Source of the DNA: an uncultured Eubacterium sp.
GTDB lineage: Bacteria; Bacillota; Clostridia; Peptostreptococcales; Anaerovoracaceae
Direction: 5' to 3'
Length of the DNA: 8,360 nt
Assembly: GCA_900551775.1 (NCBI GenBank)
Contig: URXI01000190.1
Location: forward strand, 1 to 8,360
This document shows, in pieces, positions 1-4,422 of this stretch. How positions within the stretch are numbered: position 1 is the first letter of the stretch; every line of letters starts with the position of its first letter. The translations under genes and the position numbers were made by a program. The notes beneath the pieces were generated by a model, which did not search any database, had not been told where the DNA came from, and saw nothing but the letters and a program-made list of their open reading frames with translations.

Positions 1-192
1 CCCATCGCGCAGAAGCATGGCGTGTCCGTGGCGGCGGTGGCGGTGCGCTGGATTGTGGACCATCTGCCCCAGAGCGTGGTCATTGCGGGCATGAAAAGCC
101 CGGCCCAGGCCGAGGCCAACGCCGTCGCCCTCACCTTCCGCCTGACGCAGGACGAGGTAGCCGCGCTGGAGGCAGCGAGCCGGGAACCATAG
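1..192 (+). CDS. Aldo/keto reductase, C-terminal end (partial)
   Basis: The frame is open from base 1 and ends at TAG 190-192, giving 63 residues. The text reads PIAQKHGVSVAAVAVRWIVD, then QSVVIAGMKSPAQAEANA and a final LTQDEVAALEAAS. This is the usual C-terminal end of NADPH-dependent aldo/keto reductases: the helix after the barrel, the 'VIAG.KSP.Q..EN' cofactor-binding stretch and the closing 'L..DE...L' helix. The enzymes reduce aldehydes or ketones in the cytosol; the substrate cannot be judged from this fragment. The 5' part lies left of the window. The first 120 bases are about 69% G+C, far above the DNA that follows, so this is probably the host chromosome flanking an insertion. Confidence 0.85.
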   Translation, partial: PIAQKHGVSVAAVAVRWIVDHLPQSVVIAGMKSPAQAEANAVALTFRLTQDEVAALEAASREP

Positions 193-299
193 GCCGGAAG
201 CCGGCAAAAAGCAAAGAGGGCGCGCCTTTAGGTGAACACCAATAAGGAAGTATCAAAGACGTACTAACTTAACGGCTGACAAACAGGGTTGCTAAAATG

Positions 300-341
300 A
301 ACCGGCGTGTTATTTCGCAATGAAATGGCACGCCGGTTTTC
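300..341 (+). terminator. Rho-independent terminator
   Basis: ACCGGCGTG (301-309) pairs with CACGCCGGT (329-337). The stem continues through two G-U pairs into ATTTC (312-316) with GAAAT (322-326), closing on a 5-base loop. A short T run (337-340) follows on the plus strand. It lies 108 bases after the reductase stop and could end that transcript, or be a structured end of the inserted element. Confidence 0.6.
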
Positions 342-453
342 TACGCATTTCAAACCGCGTTGGTAAGGGTAAGAATGGCAAGATACCTCTGGCTATCCAA
401 TCGCGCCAGAAAGTCCCGGTAGCATCGGGCTTTTCTGGCCTCTAAATGCGTAG
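341..453. repeat. 10-bp inverted repeat enclosing a long hairpin
   Basis: CTACGCATTT (341-350) is exactly inverted as AAATGCGTAG (444-453). Inside, GCCAGAAA (405-412) pairs with TTTCTGGC (432-439), and CCCG (414-417) with CGGG (426-429), leaving an 8-base loop. The nested dyads look like a folded nucleic-acid signal, such as an element end, origin of transfer or RNA. No function can be assigned from sequence alone. Confidence 0.45.
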
Positions 454-473
454 GCACAAACACCATAATAGCA

Positions 474-505
474 ATGGGCGCAAGCGGATTTCTGCTTGCG
501 CCCAT
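474..505. repeat. 28-base repeated hairpin, copy A
   Basis: GGGCGCAAGC (476-485) pairs with GCTTGCGCCC (494-503) around the loop GGATTTCT; flanking AT bases extend the stem to 12 bp. The 28 bases recur unchanged at 1978-2005. The similarity runs on more weakly to the right: TTACCGAACAGCAAA here, TTACCACACAGCAAA in copy B. The two copies bracket the low-GC cargo. Confidence 0.75.
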
Positions 506-703
506 TTGATTACCGAACAGCAAATAGCTATAGCTGTCTTCCACCAAGAAAGAAGAATGCTTGAGTGCATTCTGTCAATAGCATACGTTTTGTATTCTTG
601 CACTTTGATGATTCGCAAAAATAAGTCTCTCGATTTGAGCCAAAAAAGCAAGAGTAGAAAAACTCAAATTTTGATATAATGCAAATCTAATTGCATTTGA
701 GCG

Positions 704-732
704 TTGACAAGCGCAGGCTTCGATGCTATAAT
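704..732 (+). promoter_or_regulatory. Sigma-A promoter of the dual winged-helix gene
   Basis: TTGACA (704-709) and TATAAT (727-732) are both perfect consensus boxes with the optimal 17-base spacer. The start codon at 763 lies 31 bases after the -10 box. A heptamer ATTTGAG occurs at 633-639 and 695-701 and inverted (CTCAAAT) at 663-669; the last copy nearly touches the -35 box, and ATGCAA/TTGCAT (679-684, 691-696) forms a further dyad. These are plausible operator elements, perhaps for the encoded protein itself. Confidence 0.8.
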
Positions 733-762
733 TGATTCAACGTAAGGAAAGGAGGGCTCCAT

Positions 763-1533
763 ATGACTCAACCAGCTGAAAAAACAGTGAAGGAAAGAAG
801 TCCACTATACCCAGTGTTTTCTATTAATGAAATTATAGATTTTGTTAAGGAAATCGTGAAAATTGGTGGAAAACGTGTATCAGTAAGCACCATAGCTAGT
901 GTTCTCGGAACTAGTGTTAAGACAAACTCCTTTAAATCAAAAATCAGTACTGCAAAACAGTTTGGACTGATTCGAGGTTCGAGCGGAGTTGTTGAAACAA
1001 CAGAGCTTGCTAAGAGGATTGTTTATTCAATTAATGAACCGGATACGAAGCAAGCTGTTTTGGAAAGCTTCTTATCTGCTCCACTATATCGCAAGATAGT
1101 CGAAAGATACGAAAATCAGGCACTTCCTAGTCCTGATAAACTTGGAAATATACTTCTTTTGGAATACAATCTAACCAAAAGTGCCAAAGACATTGCCGCT
1201 GCAAAGTTTATTGAAAGTGCTGAGCAGATTGGCATATTGAAAAACGGGATCGTTCTTTTAGAGTCGGATGAAGGCAATGTTGATTCTCTTGAAGAAGTAA
1301 GTCCTACTAGAGATGCTCATGAAAGCGAAGCTATTACTGAGTCTAAAGCGGATGTCTTGTTGCCAACAGATCAGCTAGGATATTGCTTTACAATACCCAC
1401 TCTTTCGGGATCTGTAGCAAAAGTTGTGATTCCGCAAGATGTAACCGAAAAAGATTTGGATTTCATCACACTCTATATTCAAAATATGTTACCTACTTTT
1501 ATTTCCAATCTAAAAGAAGAGTTGGAAAAATAA
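763..1533 (+). CDS. Hypothetical protein with two probable winged-helix domains
   Basis: A 256-residue protein starting at ATG 763, with GGAGG at 751-755 and a 7-base spacer. I do not recognise a named family with certainty. Residues about 20-90 (SINEIIDFVKEI...VSVSTIASVLGTSV...TAKQFGLIRGSSGVVETTELAKRIV) read as a winged helix. Residues about 103-165 (LSAPLYRKIVERYENQALPS...AAKFIESAEQIGIL) read as a second, similar unit. An acidic, probably flexible linker (about 166-205) follows. A C-terminal block (FTIPTLSGSVAKVVIPQDVTEKDLDFITLYIQ) resembles the 'IP...G..A.V.IP.DLT..D' tail found in DUF5343-like multi-winged-helix proteins. There is no membrane segment or signal peptide. Low G+C sets it apart from both flanks, indicating transfer. 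A DNA-binding regulator or stress/defence accessory factor is a guess; the gene itself is well supported. Confidence 0.85.
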   Translation: MTQPAEKTVKERSPLYPVFSINEIIDFVKEIVKIGGKRVSVSTIASVLGTSVKTNSFKSKISTAKQFGLIRGSSGVVETTELAKRIVYSINEPDTKQAVLESFLSAPLYRKIVERYENQALPSPDKLGNILLLEYNLTKSAKDIAAAKFIESAEQIGILKNGIVLLESDEGNVDSLEEVSPTRDAHESEAITESKADVLLPTDQLGYCFTIPTLSGSVAKVVIPQDVTEKDLDFITLYIQNMLPTFISNLKEELEK

Positions 1534-1535
1534 AA

Positions 1536-1559
1536 GCAGACCACCCATAGGTGATCTGC
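1536..1559. repeat. Hairpin after the dual winged-helix gene
   Basis: GCAGA (1536-1540) pairs with TCTGC (1555-1559), and CACC (1542-1545) with GGTG (1550-1553), around the loop CATA with one C/A mismatch. No T run follows on the plus strand, so it is a poor terminator for the gene ending at 1533. On the minus strand it is followed by TTTTATTTTT and would look like one. It may be the first helix of the folded region that follows. Confidence 0.5.
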
Positions 1560-1660
1560 CTCTTGAATCTGTGTTGCAGCACAGACTCCACCGACGTGTA
1601 TGCCGGGGTGCATGATTTACACGTTAAAATGTACCATACTTTGTCGCGGATTTCAAGAGG
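1559..1660 (+). ncRNA. Candidate structured RNA or leader (multi-branched fold)
   Basis: Helices seen by eye: CCTCTTGAA (1559-1567) with TTCAAGAGG (1652-1660) closes the fold. TCTGTG (1568-1573) with CACAGA (1580-1585) forms one arm. ACGTGTA (1594-1600) with TACACGT (1618-1624), extended by TGC/GCA (1601-1603, 1610-1612), forms another. The 27-base strand 1625-1651 stays mostly single. The fold ends 13 bases before the GGAGG of the 41-codon ORF at 1689, so a 5' leader acting on that ORF is possible. I do not recognise it as a known riboswitch class. No separate promoter is evident; it may be read through from the upstream gene. Confidence 0.4.
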
Positions 1661-1688
1661 AGCCTTCATAAAAGGAGGTGACCGCCCT

Positions 1689-1814
1689 ATGGATAAAGAA
1701 TATGTACTGGTATACACTCCGTACATTACTCGCAAGGGCGTGCGCATCTGGGCTTCACAATATGGGCTCAAGGCGTTCTGCCTGCGAATTCCTCGCGAAA
1801 AATATCGCGGTTGA
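1689..1814 (+). CDS. Small 41-residue protein, function unknown
   Basis: Starts at ATG 1689, with AAAGGAGGTG (1671-1680) giving a strong Shine-Dalgarno; the stop is TGA 1812-1814. The product is basic and rich in aromatics: MDKEYVLVYTPYITRKGV, then RIWASQYGLKAFCLRI, ending PREKYRG. The alternation suggests two or three beta strands (YVLVYTPYIT, RIWASQYG, KAFCLRI). No signal peptide or membrane helix is seen. The frame is open upstream to 1551, but that part overlaps the predicted RNA fold and lacks a ribosome binding site, so the short form is preferred. It sits between a folded leader and a strong terminator and could form a unit with the upstream gene. Function is not assigned. Confidence 0.6.
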   Translation: MDKEYVLVYTPYITRKGVRIWASQYGLKAFCLRIPREKYRG

Positions 1815-1819
1815 CTGAT

Positions 1820-1857
1820 AATCAAGGCTCTGTTCCGGCACAGAGCCTTGATTTTTT
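1820..1857 (+). terminator. Strong rho-independent terminator
   Basis: AATCAAGGCTCTGT (1820-1833) pairs perfectly with ACAGAGCCTTGATT (1840-1853) around the loop TCCGGC, and T1852-T1857 forms the U tract. It begins 6 bases after the stop of the 41-codon gene and ends the cargo transcript. Confidence 0.9.
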
Positions 1858-1977
1858 GTGGTCTGAGATTTACATAATTGAAATTAACTTTTAGGAATAC
1901 GGTATTAAAGTACATGCATTAAGCGCATTTTTAACGGTAAGAATATCTGACAGCCACGCAGATGTGAATAAACCACC

Positions 1978-2005
1978 GGGCGCAAGCGGATTTCTGCTTG
2001 CGCCC
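1978..2005. repeat. 28-base repeated hairpin, copy B
   Basis: Identical to 476-503: GGGCGCAAGC (1978-1987), loop GGATTTCT, GCTTGCGCCC (1996-2005). A short resemblance also precedes each copy (GGTAAGAAT at 1936-1944; GGTAAGAAT within 367-375). Copy B lies next to the long hairpin behind the Tn916-like genes, so it probably belongs to that element. Confidence 0.75.
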
Positions 2006-2020
2006 GCTTGGTTACCACAC

Positions 2021-2093
2021 AGCAAAGACGGAGGAAGCCGTCAAGGGCGCGGAGCGTTCATCTTGACCCTTGACGGCTTCCTTTGGCTTTGCT
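2021..2093. terminator. Long hairpin downstream of the helix-turn-helix gene
   Basis: GGAAGCCGTCAAGGG (2033-2047) pairs perfectly with CCCTTGACGGCTTCC (2067-2081). The outer AGCAAAG (2021-2027) pairs with CTTTGCT (2087-2093), giving a very long stem. It begins at the TAG stop (2092-2094) of the minus-strand gene. There is no long T run on either strand, so it may act as a weak bidirectional terminator or an mRNA-stabilising end rather than a classic terminator. Confidence 0.6.
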
Positions 2094-2328
2094 ATTTCTT
2101 CCCTACGATAGCTTCTGTAAGTTTTGCCTGCAAGCGGTGCTTCATGTACTCATCAATACCGATGTGCGGCAAACCATCTTTGTCATAGAGCGTTCGCGTA
2201 CAAATCTTGTTGATGTAATGGTCGTAATATCGCAAGACGCGCTCCAATGCTAACGGATCACCGGCGCGGGCCGCTTCGATTATGTCCATTGGCAAAAGCA
2301 CTCTGCCGTTAAAGGTTGGTTGCTTCAT
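2092..2328 (-). CDS. Helix-turn-helix protein of conjugative elements (Tn916 Orf8 type)
   Basis: A 78-residue protein. The start MKQPTFNGRVLLP, then IIEAARAGDPLALERVLRYYDHYINKI and a C-terminal GIDEYMKHRLQAKLTEAI, is the signature of the HTH_16 family (conjugative-transposon helix-turn-helix), encoded beside a small sigma factor in Tn916-type elements. It probably binds DNA or works with the sigma factor to control element genes. The ATG is one base after the TAA of the sigma-factor gene, and its Shine-Dalgarno (GGAG) lies inside that gene's last codons, so the two are translationally coupled. It is full length and intact. In Tn916 the excisionase and integrase genes lie further downstream; they are not found here. 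Confidence 0.9.
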   Translation of the reverse strand: MKQPTFNGRVLLPMDIIEAARAGDPLALERVLRYYDHYINKICTRTLYDKDGLPHIGIDEYMKHRLQAKLTEAIVGKK

Positions 2329-2329
2329 G

Positions 2330-2758
2330 TTAGTTTCTCACTCCTTTGGATTGTAAGTCTTTTCGCAGTTTGTTCAGTGCCTTTGTTCTGTGCCGCTGGA
2401 TGGCGCTGCGGGACATTTCTACAATACGACCAATCTCACCATCTGCCAGCCCCAACACACAATACAGGATCAAAATGCTTTGCTCCCGTTCTGGCAGGCT
2501 GGCAAAAGCGTTAGCCACCAGCTCATCCCGGATATGCAGGTTGCAGCCAAAGGCCGTAAACACAACACTGTCGCTTGGGTATTCGTCCATCGTGCAGAGC
2601 TTGTCCATTTCATACTGCGACAAGGCACTGAACTGAGTTTCCCGTTTTCGCTGGCGGCACAAATCTCGCAGATAGGTTTTGGCCTCATTACGGATGACGG
2701 TTTTGCAGAAAGCGTCAAACCGGCAGCATTCTCCATAACTATCAGAGATGTACTTCAT
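2330..2758 (-). CDS. Small sigma-70 family factor of conjugative elements (Tn916 Orf7 type)
   Basis: A 142-residue protein starting at ATG 2758-2756 after a GGGGTGAG ribosome binding site. The N-terminal half (about 10-40, FDAFCKTVIRNEAKTYLRDLCRQRKRE) matches the short sigma-like start of this family. Residues about 84-138 are a clear region-4 helix-turn-helix: FASLPEREQSILILYCVLG, then LADGEIGRIVEMSRSAIQRH and the basic RTKALNKLRK helix, which would contact a -35 element. In the Tn916 family this protein takes part in regulating conjugative-element transcription. It is first in a two-gene operon with the helix-turn-helix gene and is preceded by a long structured leader. The gene looks intact. 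Confidence 0.92.
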   Translation of the reverse strand: MKYISDSYGECCRFDAFCKTVIRNEAKTYLRDLCRQRKRETQFSALSQYEMDKLCTMDEYPSDSVVFTAFGCNLHIRDELVANAFASLPEREQSILILYCVLGLADGEIGRIVEMSRSAIQRHRTKALNKLRKDLQSKGVRN

Positions 2759-2909
2759 CTTCTCACCCCCGATCCGCGGGAGAATGAGAAGTTAGAGTTG
2801 GTGCCACCACCCCTTGTGTCTATTGTGTCTATGTTGATACGGCAGTTTCGGCCCGCACCGAAAGACCGCCGTAACAGATCAGCAAAAGTAAATGTAATAT
2901 GCCTACAAC
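2759..2909 (-). other. Leader of the sigma-factor gene, with hairpin and 9-bp tandem repeat
   Basis: No gene is seen in these 151 bases. A hairpin spans 2839-2872: on the minus strand ACGGCGGT...TTTCGG pairs with CCGAAA...TGCCGT. A 9-base unit, TTGTGTCTA on the plus strand, is repeated exactly twice in tandem (2814-2822 and 2823-2831). I see no clear sigma-A promoter, so the sigma-factor gene is probably transcribed from further upstream (beyond 3008). Confidence 0.5.
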
Positions 2910-3008
2910 TTACATCGTATAGTACATCTTTTTGTCCAAACCTTTCCCGTGCTGAAGATAAGCTTTTTTTGATAAGCTATATAGTTGATAAACAGACTGT
3001 ATCAGCAT
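2910..3008 (-). CDS. Possible 32-residue leader peptide
   Basis: ATG 3008-3006 is preceded by GGAGG (complement of 3017-3021) at an 8-base spacing, and the frame ends in TAA at 2912-2910. The product begins MLIQSVYQLYSLSKKAYLQ and ends KKMYYTM; it is basic and has six tyrosines. It lies between a terminator hairpin (3055-3088) and the hairpin before the sigma-factor gene. That position would suit a regulatory leader peptide, as in other Tn916-type leaders that use attenuation. The frame is open further upstream, but that extension crosses the terminator stem and has no good start. It could also be a chance ORF. Confidence 0.4.
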   Translation of the reverse strand: MLIQSVYQLYSLSKKAYLQHGKGLDKKMYYTM

Positions 3009-3054
3009 GGTGGTTTCCTCCGTGGACTGCCGATCCTGCATAGAGTAAGCAAAG

Positions 3055-3088
3055 CAAAAACGGCGGTCTTGATTTCTCAAAACCGCCG
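3055..3088 (-). terminator. Terminator or attenuator hairpin before the sigma operon
   Basis: CGGCGGT (3061-3067) pairs with ACCGCCG (3082-3088), with an inner TTGA/TCAA stem. On the minus strand the stem is followed by TTTTT (complement of 3056-3060). It lies upstream of the 32-codon ORF and the sigma-factor gene, so transcripts entering from the right must pass it. That fits attenuation. Confidence 0.65.
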
Positions 3089-3185
3089 CGGGGATATGAA
3101 ATAGAGCGCACAAAAACAACCTGCCCGGCAACGGTTTTTTCTTTCCCCGTCGGGCGGGATAATTGGCTCATGTGTTAAGGAATAG

Positions 3186-3232
3186 AAAAAGCCGATAACT
3201 ACAAGAAAAAATACTCTTGCAAGTTATCGGCT
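3186..3232 (-). terminator. Terminator of the padR1-yjdF-KTR operon
   Basis: On the minus strand AGCCGATAACT (complement of 3222-3232) pairs with AGTTATCGGCT (complement of 3190-3200), with an inner CAAG/CTTG stem, followed by TTTTT (complement of 3186-3190). The stem includes the TAA stop (3226-3224) of the KTR gene. Confidence 0.85.
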
Positions 3233-3409
3233 CTGCGTCTTAGCGTCTGGCTCTTGGATGATGGATAGATTCAGTTGTCTTACCGCTATCAAGGTTTCAT
3301 GTTTGCATTTCGGACAATACAGTGGAAAGTTTTCCAGTACCGTATCATCACGGATTTTCAATCGCATTTTGCTGCCGCAAAAGGGGCATAAAATCCATTC
3401 TATCTTCAT
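3224..3409 (-). CDS. Cysteine-rich KTR domain protein
   Basis: A 61-residue protein starting at ATG 3409-3407 (MKIEWILCPFCGSKMRLKIR) and containing a second knuckle, YCPKCKHETLIAV. The paired CPFC and CPKC motifs make a small zinc-ribbon-like fold typical of the cysteine-rich KTR family, short proteins often found beside resistance cargo in conjugative elements of Firmicutes. The molecular function is not known; nucleic-acid binding is plausible. The frame is open for 39 more codons upstream, but that extension is the shifted reading of yjdF. The chosen ATG is one base after the yjdF stop, with AGAGGAAG just before it. It is the last gene of the operon. Confidence 0.85.
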   Translation of the reverse strand: MKIEWILCPFCGSKMRLKIRDDTVLENFPLYCPKCKHETLIAVRQLNLSIIQEPDAKTQSR

Positions 3410-3410
3410 G

Positions 3411-3833
3411 TTATCTTCCTCTGTGCTTGGCTTTCTTTTTTTCCTGCCGGATGGCAAACTGGCAGTCTTTCTCCGCCTCTTTCTGCTCACGGCTCTTGAT
3501 TTTCCGTTCCAGCTTACATTGCTCATGCTGGAGTTTCAACGCCTGCTGCGCCTTTGTTCCAATGCCTTTATCCTGCAGTTGGCTTTGAATTTCGCGCTGC
3601 ATACGTTTAGGATTGATTTTTCGCTCTATGGCTACTTCGGCCTGGATCGGGGGACTGAATTTCAACTTGTGCCAATTCTTCAGCAGAAACTCATAGACCT
3701 CGTAATCTTTGGGCTCTGAGCCAAAAGTGATTTTGCATACCTCGTACTTACCGTTATCCGTTCTTTCGTATAGACCGATCCAAAACGGAGCTTCAAACAG
3801 GATGGTCAAACTGCTTTGGGGGCCTGTACTCAT
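3411..3833 (-). CDS. yjdF: YjdF family protein (DUF2992)
   Basis: A 140-residue protein. The N-terminal block LTILFEAPFWIGLYERTDNGKYEVCKITFGSEPKDYEVYEFLL is the family's conserved beta-rich region. It is followed by KFSPPI and the RKINPKRMQREI motif, then a long, very basic helix (about 95-140) that is probably coiled. The biochemical role is unknown. In Firmicutes many yjdF genes are controlled by a riboswitch class that responds to azaaromatic compounds, which links the protein to handling of such chemicals. Here the ATG (3833-3831) overlaps the padR1 stop as ATGA, so translation is coupled to the regulator. There is no room for a riboswitch directly upstream. Control is therefore presumably through PadR. 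Confidence 0.9.
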   Translation of the reverse strand: MSTGPQSSLTILFEAPFWIGLYERTDNGKYEVCKITFGSEPKDYEVYEFLLKNWHKLKFSPPIQAEVAIERKINPKRMQREIQSQLQDKGIGTKAQQALKLQHEQCKLERKIKSREQKEAEKDCQFAIRQEKKKAKHRGR

Positions 3834-4354
3834 TCTTCCAAGAACTGCCCTTCAAAGTGATCCAGCCATTCCAGAAGAGCGCGATAGAGAAGCTGCTGCT
3901 GCTCAAAAATCGTTCTCCCAACCAAGGGAATGTCTGCAAATTCCCGCGCATAGCCCTCGTTCGATTCTGCCGAGGACTGTATGCTCCGGCGCAAAGTCGA
4001 AACCAGCTCCAACGCTTCGGCTTTGTCCATCTTGTTCAGATTCGTAATGACTACATTGAAATCGAATAACAGGGGCACCGGGCCAGCGGCGCAAGAGGTC
4101 ATCAACTCCTTGAAATACGCTCTGCCCTGATCGGTAATAGAATAAATGGCCTTATCCGCAAACTTATCGCCCTTGACAATATCGCTTTGGAGATAACCCT
4201 TCTCGCTCAACTGGAGTACTTTTCGATAAATAGAGGGGACGCTTATTTTCGTCCAGCGGGAAAAATGGTGGTACTCCACATCCTTTTGAATGTCATAGGC
4301 GCTTTGCGGTTTCTCCAATACAATACCAAGTATGACTAAATCAATCGACGACAT
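3830..4354 (-). CDS. PadR family transcriptional regulator (padR1)
   Basis: A 174-residue protein. The start is ATG 4354-4352 (MSSIDLVILG...) because CGGAGGTG lies just upstream; an in-frame start 17 codons earlier would put the promoter and operator inside the gene. Residues about 5-85 form the PadR winged helix: SAYDIQKDVEY, KISVPSIYRKVLQLSEKGYL, then the wing KAIYSITDQGRAYFKELM. The C-terminal half (about 95-170) is the helical dimerisation domain (FDFNVVITNL...). PadR proteins are usually repressors released by phenolic or other aromatic or drug ligands. It is first in an operon with yjdF and the KTR gene, and its own promoter carries a palindrome of the same type as the MATE and padR2 promoters, suggesting autoregulation. 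It is paralogous to padR2: about half of the first 85 residues are identical by eye. Confidence 0.92.
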   Translation of the reverse strand: MSSIDLVILGIVLEKPQSAYDIQKDVEYHHFSRWTKISVPSIYRKVLQLSEKGYLQSDIVKGDKFADKAIYSITDQGRAYFKELMTSCAAGPVPLLFDFNVVITNLNKMDKAEALELVSTLRRSIQSSAESNEGYAREFADIPLVGRTIFEQQQLLYRALLEWLDHFEGQFLEE

Positions 4355-4373
4355 AACGACACCTCCGACTTTT

Positions 4374-4412
4374 ACTATTAACAATAGTACTATTGACGAT
4401 AGCAAAAGTCAA
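4374..4412 (-). promoter_or_regulatory. Promoter and operator of padR1-yjdF-KTR
   Basis: On the minus strand TTGACT (complement of 4407-4412), a 17-base spacer and TACTAT (complement of 4384-4389) make a sigma-A promoter. ACTATT-AAC-AATAGT (4374-4388) is a 6-3-6 palindrome overlapping the -10 box, adjoined by the perfect AATAGTACTATT (4383-4394) and CTAT/ATAG (4390-4402). A bound PadR dimer would block polymerase. Confidence 0.8.
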
Positions 4413-4422
4413 GGGGCGTAAC

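Larger units (their letters stand above)
193..703. other. Gene-free left flank with clustered inverted repeats
   Basis: No convincing gene is seen in these ~510 bases; the ORFs present lack ribosome binding sites and overlap hairpins. It holds a short GCCGG/CCGGC hairpin just after the reductase stop (193-205), a terminator hairpin (300-341), a 10-bp inverted repeat (341-350 with 444-453) enclosing another hairpin (405-439), the 28-base hairpin at 476-503, and small palindromes at 526-535 (AGCTATAGCT) and 554-573 (AGAATGC/GCATTCT). From about 540 onward the base composition drops to that of the cargo gene. The stretch probably contains the junction between chromosome and mobile DNA, but I cannot fix an attachment site. 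Confidence 0.5.

Noticed and set aside
446..679. 77-codon plus-strand ORF, and a 65-codon minus-strand ORF at 350-547
   Set aside because: Both run through inverted repeats, lack Shine-Dalgarno sequences, and the plus-strand one ends in low-complexity lysine/serine codons from promoter-like AT-rich DNA.
675..680. TATAAT as a second -10 box upstream of the cargo gene
   Set aside because: No acceptable -35 box lies 16-18 bases before it; the promoter at 704-732 is a full consensus match.
1499..1915. 138-codon minus-strand ORF across the cargo
   Set aside because: It overlaps the 41-codon ORF, two hairpins and a strong terminator, and has no promoter or ribosome binding site.
2390..3043. 217-codon plus-strand ORF opposite the sigma factor
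   Set aside because: It is antisense to the clearly recognised sigma-factor gene, has no ribosome binding site, and its product has no domain pattern.
193..3223. CRISPR array suggested by repeated hairpins
   Set aside because: Only two copies 1.5 kb apart are present, with genes between them, no regular spacers and no cas genes.
3258..3719. 153-codon plus-strand ORF with hydrophobic stretches
   Set aside because: It is the antisense shadow of the KTR and yjdF genes; the phenylalanine and leucine richness reflects lysine and glutamate codons on the other strand.
4355..4405. 17-residue N-terminal extension of PadR1
   Set aside because: The extension covers the promoter -10 box and operator; the internal ATG has the GGAGG site and matches the start of its paralogue PadR2.
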